Below are positions 40,194-49,012 of a stretch of 64,000 nt of DNA, in pieces. Under the pieces are notes generated by a model, which worked only from the letters and a program-made list of their open reading frames with translations, had not been told where the DNA came from and searched no databases. Position 1 is the stretch's first letter; each line of letters begins with the position of its first letter. Source of the DNA: an uncultured Barnesiella sp. (GTDB lineage: Bacteria; Bacteroidota; Bacteroidia; Bacteroidales; Barnesiellaceae); the NCBI GenBank assembly GCA_944320015.1, contig CALUFO010000002.1, forward strand, positions 124,001-188,000, given 5' to 3'. The translations under genes were made by a program, and so were the position numbers.

Positions 40194-40208
40194 CTCGCCC
40201 TTGGCGAG
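40194..40208. promoter_or_regulatory. GC-rich palindrome upstream of groS
   Basis: CTCGCC-ctt-GGCGAG, a perfect 6-base inverted repeat with a 3-base loop, 44 bases before the groS start in otherwise AT-rich sequence. It could be an operator or a leader hairpin. It does not resemble CIRCE. Confidence 0.5.
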
Positions 40209-40350
40209 AACACTATTATTATAGCCAATTCCATGCCAAATAAATTATTTGCATAAAATCTGACAAAACGTCACTTTTCTAAAAAGGCAGACAATTTGTT
40301 TACTGACAAAGATTCCATGTCCCGCCTGAACAGGAAGCCACATGACGGCC

Positions 40351-41463
40351 TCAGGAAGGAATAGCGATTAATGGCGTGTCGGTGTGGAATAGCATTTTAT
40401 GCGCGATACTGGGGTTGAAAAGTCGCGCGAATATATTGCGCTTGCGATTGGGGACTACCATCACATCGATAGCCGATTCTTGGAAAAGCCGTTCTACATT
40501 GTCCAAGAAATTTTCTTCGCCCACAATCTTGTATCCGATTTCCCTACCCGGATAGTGCGATTGGCAATAGTCCCGAATACCGGCTAGTTTTATTTCGGTC
40601 CAAGCATCGCTCTTTTCCGTAAGGTGGAAAAACATGATTCCAAATGAATATTTCTCGAACAGGCGCATGAATGTGTCTAACGAGATCAAATCCTGTTGAT
40701 CGAAATTGGTAAAGAAAGCTACATTTTTAATCTCGTTCATGTGGGCATGTGTGAACCCTTCGGGGACTGCAAACACCGGGAAATTGCCATAATCCACCAC
40801 TTCGGCGGTGACACTCCCTATTAAATCTATCTCCTTGCGGGTCTTCCCTCTCGACCCCATTACGATAAGCGAAGGATCCAACTCTTTCGCCATCAGGATA
40901 ATGGTGTCCTCGGGCACTCCTTCGCACACCCTGTAAATAAACGGTACAGACGGGAGTTTCCCTTCGTCCATCAGTTGCCGCACTTTTTCACAAAAGTCCG
41001 ACATTTCTCGGTTGGCCTTTGCAAACAGCATTTTATGTTCTTCGCTTTCTTTCAATTCATAGCTGATTGTCTCGGCCAAAGAGAGGGAACCCATGGTGAA
41101 CGGCGATAAAAATGTATGCAGCAATACGACCTCGGCTTGCTGGGAGGCTGCGAAATCAAAGCCTAAACGACAGGCTTGCAAAGAATAGTCGGAAAAATCG
41201 ATAGGGATAAGAATCCTATTCTTCTGGGGCGACTCCGATAGTTCTTCCGATTTACCGAATACCGGGTCGTTTTCTAAAATCTCGAGGGCGTGAGGCAAAT
41301 CTTTTTCATGGATTCGCACTCGCACCCCCGGAGAAATGACAGGTTTCAACAGATTGACATTTTGAATAGCGACAGTAATACCCTGACTCTCCAAAACGCC
41401 TTTTAATATAAGTGCTTTCGGATAGGTGTGAATAGCCAGTGTAATGAGTCGGTCTTTTTTCAT
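40351..41463 (-). CDS. Tandem universal stress protein with an N-terminal DUF2007-like domain
   Basis: A 370-residue cytoplasmic protein. Residues about 1-68 (LAIHTYPKALILKGVLESQGI ... ALEILEND) resemble the DUF2007 putative signal-transducing domain. Two UspA-like domains follow (about 75-225 and 240-370). The first keeps the ATP-binding pattern G-2x-G-9x-G-S (GSRGKTRKEIDLIGS); the second is degenerate (VMVVPNRKRN). The ATG at 41463 is preferred over one two codons earlier. The small HTH gene lies 14 or 20 bases upstream on the same strand, so the two may form an operon. Role inferred as stress sensing. Confidence 0.82.
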   Translation of the reverse strand: MKKDRLITLAIHTYPKALILKGVLESQGITVAIQNVNLLKPVISPGVRVRIHEKDLPHALEILENDPVFGKSEELSESPQKNRILIPIDFSDYSLQACRLGFDFAASQQAEVVLLHTFLSPFTMGSLSLAETISYELKESEEHKMLFAKANREMSDFCEKVRQLMDEGKLPSVPFIYRVCEGVPEDTIILMAKELDPSLIVMGSRGKTRKEIDLIGSVTAEVVDYGNFPVFAVPEGFTHAHMNEIKNVAFFTNFDQQDLISLDTFMRLFEKYSFGIMFFHLTEKSDAWTEIKLAGIRDYCQSHYPGREIGYKIVGEENFLDNVERLFQESAIDVMVVPNRKRNIFARLFNPSIAHKMLFHTDTPLIAIPS

Positions 41464-41483
41464 GATCAATCTTCTGTGACGAT

Positions 41484-41744
41484 TTATTTTTTGTTATTTT
41501 CTTCTTCAAGAATACGAATAGCCATATCGTATATCTGAGTGTTATCGAGGACAACTATTCCGCCGTCGGGACCCGGTTCTATGTGGAGCCCACAATTTTT
41601 CCCAAATGAATAATTAGTCCCTCCAAAATAGTTACGCACTGTTTGTGTTGTAACGTTCAACTCGTCTGCAATTCTGTGCATCGAGCCATCGGGCAAACTG
41701 TCTTTGATACGACGCAGCTCGTTAAATGTGATTGTCTTAGTCAT
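41484..41744 (-). CDS. Small HTH DNA-binding protein
   Basis: An 86-residue protein with a helix-turn-helix around residues 8-40 (NELRRIKDSLPDGSMHRIADELNVTTQTVRNYFGG), resembling the DNA-binding head of LacI or resolvase-type proteins, and a short C-terminal part ending in a charged helix. From memory it belongs to a conserved Bacteroidales group without assigned role. It precedes the universal stress protein gene by 20 bases and may regulate or be cotranscribed with it. Confidence 0.75.
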   Translation of the reverse strand: MTKTITFNELRRIKDSLPDGSMHRIADELNVTTQTVRNYFGGTNYSFGKNCGLHIEPGPDGGIVVLDNTQIYDMAIRILEEENNKK

Positions 41745-41875
41745 AAGGGTAATTGTTTTTAATGGTTAAATATTCGGTTAAGTTGTACTCTTTTGAATAC
41801 GCAATAAATTTATGCGCAATTTTCCGTATATCCAAATTTTAGGAGCAAAATTTCACAAGAAGAATCAAGAATGTT

Positions 41876-42556
41876 TCAAAATATGGCATAGATGGCAATG
41901 CCGAGTACACTCAATCCTATCATTCCGGTCACAATCTGTATGTCGGGATCTTTGAAATACGGTGATTGTTTGTCGCTCAGTATTCTTTTCTTCCACAAGA
42001 TATGACGGGCTTGGTTCAATATAATATAAATTATGACAGCGAAGATGATTCCGGCAATTGTCCCTCCTATGATGTCGCCGGGATAATGAACACCCAGATA
42101 GATACGGGAATAACAATTGACAATAGCCCACAAAACCGATATGATAGTGAACAATCTATTCCTGAATATGAGGGAAAGGAGGACTATTGCCCCGAAACTG
42201 TTTGCCGCATGACTGGAAATGAACCCGTAGCGCCCTCCCCTATATCCGTTCACAATTTGCACGAATGAAGAGAATTGGGGATCTTGTGCCGGTCTGAATC
42301 GGGCAAAATAGGGTTTACACAACGAAGAAGCGAACTGATCGCATACCGTGATGGTGAGAGCGATAGCTATACAGACCAATGCGGCTTCTTTCCAATTTTT
42401 CCGGAACAACACAAACAGAATCGACAATATGAGCGGTATCCATGTGAGTTTATCGGTATAAATCCACATGAATGTATCCCAAAATGGCGTGTGAACGTTG
42501 TTCAAAGCAAGGAACAGCGATTGGTCCCACTCGATCAGTTGTTGTAGAGCCGACAT
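41876..42556 (-). CDS. PAP2-family membrane phosphatase
   Basis: A 226-residue integral membrane protein with about five hydrophobic segments. All three acid-phosphatase motifs are visible: K-x6-RP (KPYFARFRP), a PSGH-like motif reading SSHAANSFG, and SRIYLGVHYPGD. Such enzymes dephosphorylate undecaprenyl pyrophosphate, lipid A or phosphatidate. The ATG at 42556 begins MSALQQLIEWDQ, the usual start; an upstream frame overlaps batE. It is 4 bases after batE, the last gene of the bat operon, so its expression is linked to that cluster. Substrate unknown. Confidence 0.88.
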   Translation of the reverse strand: MSALQQLIEWDQSLFLALNNVHTPFWDTFMWIYTDKLTWIPLILSILFVLFRKNWKEAALVCIAIALTITVCDQFASSLCKPYFARFRPAQDPQFSSFVQIVNGYRGGRYGFISSHAANSFGAIVLLSLIFRNRLFTIISVLWAIVNCYSRIYLGVHYPGDIIGGTIAGIIFAVIIYIILNQARHILWKKRILSDKQSPYFKDPDIQIVTGMIGLSVLGIAIYAIF

Positions 42557-42560
42557 CTCT

Positions 42561-43310
42561 TCAAATGATTTCAATCGCCGACGATGGCAACCAACCGCGG
42601 TTACCATCGCTTATTTTCACTTCGGACCACTCGCCCACCTCACTCAATACAAGCACTTTTGTTCCTTCGTGCAGCACGAACAAGTCGGTACCGCTTTCGG
42701 CCGGAGAACTTTTTACAGAAACCGTCGCGGCAAATACGATAGCCTCGCTACGGGTTTTCATCTTCTCGTTCAAGTTCCATGCAAAGCTATTGGCTGCGAT
42801 AGAAACGAGCAAAAGAATTATCCCGCCGAAAAATCCCACTTTCTTTATCCCTACCGACTTGGTGAATAAATAAAGGTAACACCCCACCAGAAACAGCAAG
42901 AACGAAACAATCCCTATTATCGCCCACATATTCGACGACAGGAAACTGCGCAGGGTGTCGATCCATACCGATAAGAAAAATCGCCCCACGGGATCGATTT
43001 TATCGACAATATGCGTATTGGCCATATCCAAGTTGAATCGTGCGTCTTCATTCCCGGGATTCAACAGCAAGGCTCGCTCGTAGTTCAATATGGCTTTTGC
43101 AAACTCGTTGTGCTTATAATAGGCATTCCCCAAATTGTAATATAAATCGGACGATACACCCTCTTCTTTCAGTGTTTGCTCATACAGCTCGATAGCTTTG
43201 ATATAATCTTCCTCGGCATAAGCCTCGTTGGCCAGTGTCAAGGTATCCTGACCATATGTCGCCGATATGCTTGCGACAATAAAAAGCAAATATATAGATA
43301 GTCTTTTCAT
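42561..43310 (-). CDS. batE: BatE: TPR protein with SH3 domain
   Basis: A 249-residue exported or membrane protein: signal peptide (about 1-20), TPR units (about 22-105; SSDLYYNLGNAYYKHNEFAKAI), two membrane helices (about 133-152 and 158-178) and a C-terminal bacterial SH3 domain (about 190-249) ending RGWLPSSAIEII. Order and neighbours match BatE of the Bacteroides aerotolerance operon. It probably acts at the cell envelope as a protein-binding scaffold. Transcribed after batD with a 13-base gap. Confidence 0.87.
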   Translation of the reverse strand: MKRLSIYLLFIVASISATYGQDTLTLANEAYAEEDYIKAIELYEQTLKEEGVSSDLYYNLGNAYYKHNEFAKAILNYERALLLNPGNEDARFNLDMANTHIVDKIDPVGRFFLSVWIDTLRSFLSSNMWAIIGIVSFLLFLVGCYLYLFTKSVGIKKVGFFGGIILLLVSIAANSFAWNLNEKMKTRSEAIVFAATVSVKSSPAESGTDLFVLHEGTKVLVLSEVGEWSEVKISDGNRGWLPSSAIEII

Positions 43311-43323
43311 TGTTCAGTGTTTT

Positions 43324-45123
43324 TTACTTTTTTACCGTATTTTCCATCTTGCCTATGGCTTCGATTGTTTGAGAGTACAACTCGTCCATAGCCTCATTCG
43401 ATTGAGAGGGTGCATATTGTGCAAATTCGCAACGGCCGAGAATGTCGTTGAACTCGGCTATCAAATCGGCATGGGCCCCATATTTTTCCAATTCGGAAGC
43501 TACATTGTCTTTGGTAAGTTCCGAAATCGGCAAGCTCAGTTTATCGCTTAAATATCCCCACACGGCTTTAAGAACCTCGTCGTAGAAGTGTTCTTTGTCG
43601 TGATTTTTCAAATACTTGCCGGCGATCTTCAATCGTTTGGAGGCGACCTTGTTGGCTTTCTTCGTCTTCATCAAAGCGACATTGGCGTTGGCTTTGGCCT
43701 GTTTGCGGTTTATGATGATGAATATGACGAAAGCTACAGCCGGGAGGATATACCACAACCAGTACCCCCATGTCTCGACATAGGCCGATGGGCTTTTAAC
43801 CAGATTCATCTTATTCAACTTGATATAATGAATATCTTGGTTCAACAGTTTCAAATCCTCTTTGTTGGTAAAATTGGAGACGGTTTTGCCTCCGCTCCCG
43901 GGGGCTCCCTTGTCGACCGTGATTTCATACTCCTCGGTGCGCAAGGTCTTGTATTGCTTGGCTTTCGTATCGAAGTACGAGACCTCTACCGCCGGAATTT
44001 TGAAGGTCCCGGCGAAACGGGGTATAGTGGTATATTCCACTGTGCGGGTTCCACTCACACCGCCGGCCGTAGCTTTTACCGAGAGGTCTACTTTGGGGTC
44101 GTAGGTCTCGAAGTCGTTCGGAAGGTCCAGTTCCGGATTTTTCAGATATTTCAGATTGCCCGAGCCTTTGAACGTCAACTTTAAGGTGATTGCTTCGTTG
44201 GCTTTCACATGGGTGGAACTAATCGAGCTACTTAACGAAAAGTCGCCTACTCCGCCCATAAATGTCGCAGGCTTTCCTGCGGGTAACGGCAAAACTTCGA
44301 CGGTGACGGCATTCGAACTAACCGAACGGCTTACCCCCTGTGGCACTCGCATCGGACCGAAAGGCCCGTTTACCAGCTGATAGGTTTCGACTTGGAACTC
44401 GAACTTCCCGGGAGTGATAGTGATTTTTCCTGTACGCTGCGGGAATAACAGGCATTGCTTCAACACTGCCATTTTATAATTCACGCCATTATAGTTTTCC
44501 AACTCGAACGATGTGTTTTGAGGCAAATCGATATCTTGTACGACAAAACCTTCGAACGACGGGAAGCTATAATTTTCGGCCTGTATGCCCGAAGCTCGGG
44601 TATATAACTTGATTGTCGCCAACAGGGCTTCCTGCTCATAGACTTTGGTTCTGGAGAGTACGGTTCTTATGAATAAGGCTGTATCGTCGATACTTTGGCC
44701 TCCCGACTCTCTGCCCGAGCCACTCGACGCCGAAGCCTTGTCGGGCGGGAGAACAGTCAGTTTCCATGTGTTGGTCGAATAGGTGCGGCCGTCGGCCGAG
44801 ATTGTAGCCGGGGCAAACGTGTAGCTGCCCTCTTTCTCGGCACGCAGCGTAATCACATGTGTCTCGGTTGTTTGCCTATTTACATTGCCGTTGACAACCG
44901 ATACGCTCGTGCCCGAACTGGTTCCTTGATATAACACTTTACACCCGGTGAACTCGGGCAACTTCAGATCCTTGCCCGAAGCATTGTACAGCGTATATTC
45001 TAACTGGAATTGCTGCCCTTGTATCACTTGCCGCGGGCCGTCGACGGCAAAACGGACATTCTCGGCCCATACTCCTGTCGCAAAAACCAGCGTACAAAAT
45101 AAAATCAAATATCTTTTCATCAT
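43324..45123 (-). CDS. batD: BatD: exported Ig-like domain membrane protein
   Basis: A 599-residue protein with a signal peptide (near TGVWAENVRF), a large periplasmic part with beta-sandwich repeats (about 22-445, e.g. ANEAITLKLTFKGSGNLKYLKNPELDLP), one membrane helix (about 465-485, YWLWYILPAVAFVIFIII) and a cytoplasmic C-terminal region with charged helices. This is the BatD layout. Two ATG codons in a row leave the start ambiguous by one residue. It lies between batC (22 bases) and batE. Molecular function is not established; it is expected to work with the BatA/BatB integrin-like pair. Confidence 0.9.
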   Translation of the reverse strand: MMKRYLILFCTLVFATGVWAENVRFAVDGPRQVIQGQQFQLEYTLYNASGKDLKLPEFTGCKVLYQGTSSGTSVSVVNGNVNRQTTETHVITLRAEKEGSYTFAPATISADGRTYSTNTWKLTVLPPDKASASSGSGRESGGQSIDDTALFIRTVLSRTKVYEQEALLATIKLYTRASGIQAENYSFPSFEGFVVQDIDLPQNTSFELENYNGVNYKMAVLKQCLLFPQRTGKITITPGKFEFQVETYQLVNGPFGPMRVPQGVSRSVSSNAVTVEVLPLPAGKPATFMGGVGDFSLSSSISSTHVKANEAITLKLTFKGSGNLKYLKNPELDLPNDFETYDPKVDLSVKATAGGVSGTRTVEYTTIPRFAGTFKIPAVEVSYFDTKAKQYKTLRTEEYEITVDKGAPGSGGKTVSNFTNKEDLKLLNQDIHYIKLNKMNLVKSPSAYVETWGYWLWYILPAVAFVIFIIINRKQAKANANVALMKTKKANKVASKRLKIAGKYLKNHDKEHFYDEVLKAVWGYLSDKLSLPISELTKDNVASELEKYGAHADLIAEFNDILGRCEFAQYAPSQSNEAMDELYSQTIEAIGKMENTVKK

Positions 45124-45145
45124 CTCCTAAAAAGTTATCTCCCGG

Positions 45146-45937
45146 CTACCACTCTTTGTCGGTCTTTTTTCGTTTTTGTTGTTGCATCAAAGCCCGTTGA
45201 ACCTTCTCTTGCGTATCTCGCTCGTCTTGCTGGATCGCGTCGAGAATCTGCTGGGCGTTCTCTTTCGACATTTGGGATTGCTGAGGTTGTTGTTGCTGTT
45301 GCTGTTGTTTATCCTGTTTATCGTCTTTTTGGTCTTGATTGTTTTGGTTATCTTTATTTTGATCTTGTTGATCTTGTTTCGGGTCTTGTTGCTGTTCTTT
45401 GTTTTGGTCTTGTTGATCCTTATTGTCTTGATCTTGATTTTGTTGCTCTTGCTGCTGTTGTTTCAACAACAGTTGGGCAAGCCGCAGGTTGTACCTGGTC
45501 TCGTCGTCTTTGGGATTACGACGGAGTGCGTTTTTATACTCTTCGATACTCTGAGCATAGTTTTTTTCTTGAAACGATATATTCCCGAGATTATGCCATG
45601 CGTGTGCCGTTCTCAACGAATCGGACGAGGCTTGTACGATTTTTTTGTATTCATTGCGGGAATCGTTCCACTTCTGCTGCTTATACAAGGCTGCGCCTAA
45701 ATTATAGGTGGCGATTTCGGAAGAAGGATTGGCATCCAAAGCCTTGCGGTATTCGATTTCGGCTTCGGTATATTTCTTTTCTTCAAACAATCCGTTACCT
45801 TTTCTTATCGAATTGCGTTCGGCTTTCTCATCGACCTTTTTCTCGGCCGGCGCGCTCGTGGCCATATTCTCTTGAGCCGACACGCTGAAAGACAGGCCGG
45901 CCAAAACAACATATGTGATATATTTGATAGCTTTCAT
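45146..45937 (-). CDS. batC: BatC: TPR protein with a glutamine-rich tail
   Basis: A 263-residue exported protein: signal peptide (about 1-21), three TPR units (about 40-145; GLFEEKKYTEAEIEYRKALD, WHNLGNISFQEKNYAQSIEEYKNAL), then about 70 residues made almost only of Gln, Asp, Asn and Lys, and a basic C-terminus (QQQKRKKTDKEW). The TPR part and position define BatC. The low-complexity tail is likely unstructured and of variable length between strains because it is coded by near-repetitive DNA. Confidence 0.88.
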   Translation of the reverse strand: MKAIKYITYVVLAGLSFSVSAQENMATSAPAEKKVDEKAERNSIRKGNGLFEEKKYTEAEIEYRKALDANPSSEIATYNLGAALYKQQKWNDSRNEYKKIVQASSDSLRTAHAWHNLGNISFQEKNYAQSIEEYKNALRRNPKDDETRYNLRLAQLLLKQQQQEQQNQDQDNKDQQDQNKEQQQDPKQDQQDQNKDNQNNQDQKDDKQDKQQQQQQQPQQSQMSKENAQQILDAIQQDERDTQEKVQRALMQQQKRKKTDKEW

Positions 45938-45959
45938 ATTTCTATACTCTTTTTCCTAT

Positions 45960-46982
45960 TTATGAAAAGAAGGTTATCTGTTTCAGCCAACTGTTCTTGC
46001 GATCGACAATAAACACATCGATCAACAACAATATCAAGGCGATCCATGCCAGCCCTTGAAACTGCTCGTCGTATTGCGAATAGACCTTACTTTCTATATC
46101 GGCTTTTTTCATGGTTTTCACCTCCGAAGTCAAAGCTCTCAACGCCGCATTGGTATTGTCGGCTCGCACATAAATTCCGGCTCCGGCTTTGGCGATTTCC
46201 TGTCCGAGTCCTTCATTCAATTTCGAGATAACCACATTGCCGTTGCTATCTTTGATAAAGTTGGTCTTGCTGTTCCCTATCGGGATAGGCACACCGTCGA
46301 GCGATCCGATACCGATTACATCGACCTTGATATTTTTTTCGGCCGCTGCTTTGGCCATTTGAACGGCATCGTCCTCGTGGTTCTCGGCATCGGTGATGAC
46401 AATAATAGCTTTGTCTACACCTTCATTCGGGGAAAACGAGTTCATCGCGGTAGAAATGGCTCGCCCGATAGCAGTTCCTTGTGTAGGGACCATAGAGGGA
46501 TTAATCGTATTCAAAAACATTTTGGCCGAAACGAAATCCGAGGTGATGGGCAATTGTGTATAGGCATCGCCGGCAAATACTATCAATCCTATCTTGTCGT
46601 TGTCCAACTCATCGACCAACTTCGAGAGCATCATTTTGGCTTTATCCAGTCGGTTGGGAGTTATATCCTCGGCCATCATCGAATTGGAGACATCGAGGGC
46701 GATCATAATCTCTACGCCTTGTTTCTTTACCGTCTCGAGCTTCGCCCCGAATTGAGGGCGAGCCAGCATAAATACGATAACGATAAAGGCCAATTGCTGG
46801 AAGATAAATTTTATCCACGGTTTGTATTTCGAAACATCGGTCATCAATGGCGCCAATACCGAGGGATTGCCATACTTGACCAAGTTGCGGCGGGTACGGT
46901 AACGGGCATAAATAAACAGCCCCCACAAAACGGGAACGACAATGAGCAGATATAAAAATTCGGGTTGTGCGAATCGAAACAT
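45960..46982 (-). CDS. batB: BatB: VWA-domain membrane protein
   Basis: A 340-residue inner-membrane protein with two membrane helices at the N-terminus (about 7-26 and 58-73), a von Willebrand factor A domain with an intact metal site D97-x-S99-x-S101 (ALDVSNSMMAED), and one helix near the C-terminus (about 308-327). Such domains bind protein partners through a divalent ion. Paralogous to BatA, 12 bases upstream. BatA and BatB of Bacteroides are linked to oxygen tolerance; the mechanism is unknown. Confidence 0.93.
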   Translation of the reverse strand: MFRFAQPEFLYLLIVVPVLWGLFIYARYRTRRNLVKYGNPSVLAPLMTDVSKYKPWIKFIFQQLAFIVIVFMLARPQFGAKLETVKKQGVEIMIALDVSNSMMAEDITPNRLDKAKMMLSKLVDELDNDKIGLIVFAGDAYTQLPITSDFVSAKMFLNTINPSMVPTQGTAIGRAISTAMNSFSPNEGVDKAIIVITDAENHEDDAVQMAKAAAEKNIKVDVIGIGSLDGVPIPIGNSKTNFIKDSNGNVVISKLNEGLGQEIAKAGAGIYVRADNTNAALRALTSEVKTMKKADIESKVYSQYDEQFQGLAWIALILLLIDVFIVDRKNSWLKQITFFS

Positions 46983-46994
46983 AATCAGCGTCTT

Positions 46995-47984
46995 TTAGGG
47001 AATGTTCTTTAATAATGTATGACGAAGGAGTATCTCCAACCCCAAACACAGGAGCGCCAATACGGCCCAGATAGTATATTCCTCCTCTTTTACACTAAAC
47101 TCTTTTACGGTGAGTTTGGTTTTTTCCAATTTGTCTATTTCGTCAAAGATACCTTTCAACACGTTTTTGCTGGTCGCCCTGAAATATTTTCCATCGGCCG
47201 TTGCCGCTATTTGTTTCAAAGCGTCCTCGTCCATCTCGACCGGCATGTTTTGGTAAGTGATGCCATAGGGAGTCTGTACCGGCGTGGGAGCCAATCCTTT
47301 TGTGCCGACACCGATCGTGTAGACATGTATCCCGAACGATTTAGCTATTTGTGCCGCTGTGGCCGGGGCTATATCGCCGGCGTTGTTCGTACCGTCGGTA
47401 AGCAATATAATGGTCTTCGACTTGGCCGGACCATCTTTGATGCGGTTGATAGCGGTCGCCAAGCCGTCGCCGATTGCGGTACCGTCGTCAACCATACCGC
47501 AATGTACATCTTTCATGAGGTTGAGCAAGACGGCATGGTCGGTCGTCATGGGGCACATGGTGAAACTTTCACCTGCAAAAATCACCAAACCGATATTATC
47601 GTGCTCTCGACCCGAAACGAATTGCGCTGCCACATCTTTGGCGGCCTCTACCCGATCGGGCTTAAAATCGCGAGCCAACATACTTCCCGAGATGTCGAGC
47701 GCCAATACGATGTCGACTCCTTCGGTCGAGGAGTTTTGCCAATTATCGGTCGATTGCGGACGAGCCAAGGCTATAATCAGGAAAGCGACGGCCAATACTC
47801 GCAACACAAAATTGAAATGTCGTAGATATATTTTGTATGTGCGCGGCATTTTTGCAAACGGTTGTGTAGTGGAAACCTGCAAAGAAGCCTGCATGCGTTT
47901 CTGTTTGAGGACATACCAAACGACCACGGGTATGATCAACAGTAACAGAAGTAAATATAACGGATTCGCAAATACCATTTTCAA
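46995..47984 (-). CDS. batA: BatA: VWA-domain membrane protein
   Basis: A 329-residue paralogue of BatB with the same plan: two N-terminal membrane helices (about 6-24 and 57-73), VWA domain with D97-x-S99-x-S101 (ALDISGSMLARD) and the partner motif ILLTDGTNN, and a C-terminal helix (about 305-322). Located after the BatF-like gene (39-base gap) and before batB. Expected to form an envelope complex with BatB and to be acted on by the MoxR ATPase, by analogy with MoxR-VWA systems. Confidence 0.93.
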   Translation of the reverse strand: MKMVFANPLYLLLLLLIIPVVVWYVLKQKRMQASLQVSTTQPFAKMPRTYKIYLRHFNFVLRVLAVAFLIIALARPQSTDNWQNSSTEGVDIVLALDISGSMLARDFKPDRVEAAKDVAAQFVSGREHDNIGLVIFAGESFTMCPMTTDHAVLLNLMKDVHCGMVDDGTAIGDGLATAINRIKDGPAKSKTIILLTDGTNNAGDIAPATAAQIAKSFGIHVYTIGVGTKGLAPTPVQTPYGITYQNMPVEMDEDALKQIAATADGKYFRATSKNVLKGIFDEIDKLEKTKLTVKEFSVKEEEYTIWAVLALLCLGLEILLRHTLLKNIP

Positions 47985-48023
47985 TCTATTTTAGAAGCCC
48001 AAACATTTTTTTGTTCTACATTC

Positions 48024-49001
48024 TTATTCCGGGTTGTCCGAGTCGTCGGACGATTCGGGCGCTTTCTCTTCGGGTTTTGTTTCTTCTACAAAAGTCTCGG
48101 CGTAGCGCATCACCTGCTCGTTATCGTCGGGCAACGGGCGCATTTTGGCAAACTTTACGAAGTCGGCCATAGCGAGAATATCGCGCAATTGTTGATTGAC
48201 AGCCTTTGTCTCTTCGTTGCGGCGCAAGGTCTCTATAATCTGAGTCGAAGTCATCTCCATCGCATTGATATGGAAACGGCCGTCGATATAAACCCTTAGA
48301 ATTTCGGTCAATGTGGTATAATAGGCCTTCTCCTGCCCTTGCTGCCAAAGTTTCGATTCTTTCAACTCTTGCAAAGCCTGTACGGCTCGTTCATAGGGCG
48401 GAACAATCTGCTGGGCGTCTGCGGCATCGCCCGACTTGCGGTTTCGTCCCCAACGCCAATAAGCATATATCCCGGCGGCTATAATCACCACTGCGAGCAA
48501 AAGATAGAGAACCCACACCGGTATAAAATCCCACAGGACGAATGGAGGAGCGTCGACAGTCTTAATGTCAAACTCGGCATGAGTCGTATCGACAAGAACC
48601 GGCACGACTTTGAGGCTCAACGCCTGTGTCTCGAATGTATCGTCGTCGATTACATATTTAAATGGCGGCAGGTAGTAAAGCCCCGAGTCGAACGAAGTAA
48701 CCAATATCTCATTATTGATTTGAATACGGTTGTTCTTCAAATCGACGGTGTCGGGTTTGGAGACTTTCAGCACCTCTATCCCGGTTACGAGCGTATCTTG
48801 TATGATAGGCAGTCTCACGAATTTGCCTTTGTCTTGCGAAAGTTCCAGCTTCACAGTGGTTTGGTCGCCCATCATAATGGCGGCCGAATCCATTTGCGCC
48901 CGCACGACAATATTGTTTTGAGCCGATGCCGTGAATGCCAGTGTCGATAACACGACTCCCAACCATTGCAATCTCATATAGCCTCTTTTCATATACATCA
49001 T
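48024..49001 (-). CDS. Exported membrane protein of the bat operon (DUF4381-like)
   Basis: A 325-residue protein: signal peptide (ending near TASAQNN), a periplasmic beta-rich domain (about 28-155) resembling the start of BatD, one membrane helix (about 163-183, WVLYLLLAVVIIAAGIYAYW) and a cytoplasmic helical domain (about 205-300; EKAYYTTLTEILRVYI), ending in an acidic tail. This matches the protein usually found between the DUF58 and batA genes. Several ATG codons near the start leave it uncertain (MMYMKRGYMRL). Function unknown; the helical part may contact the MoxR or DUF58 protein. Confidence 0.8.
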   Translation of the reverse strand: MMYMKRGYMRLQWLGVVLSTLAFTASAQNNIVVRAQMDSAAIMMGDQTTVKLELSQDKGKFVRLPIIQDTLVTGIEVLKVSKPDTVDLKNNRIQINNEILVTSFDSGLYYLPPFKYVIDDDTFETQALSLKVVPVLVDTTHAEFDIKTVDAPPFVLWDFIPVWVLYLLLAVVIIAAGIYAYWRWGRNRKSGDAADAQQIVPPYERAVQALQELKESKLWQQGQEKAYYTTLTEILRVYIDGRFHINAMEMTSTQIIETLRRNEETKAVNQQLRDILAMADFVKFAKMRPLPDDNEQVMRYAETFVEETKPEEKAPESSDDSDNPE

Positions 49002-49012
49002 TGAGTTTTTAG

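Noticed and set aside
40151..40350. A CIRCE (HrcA) element upstream of groS
   Set aside because: No TTAGCACTC-N9-GAGTGCTAA-like sequence is present; the only palindrome is the unrelated CTCGCC-ctt-GGCGAG.
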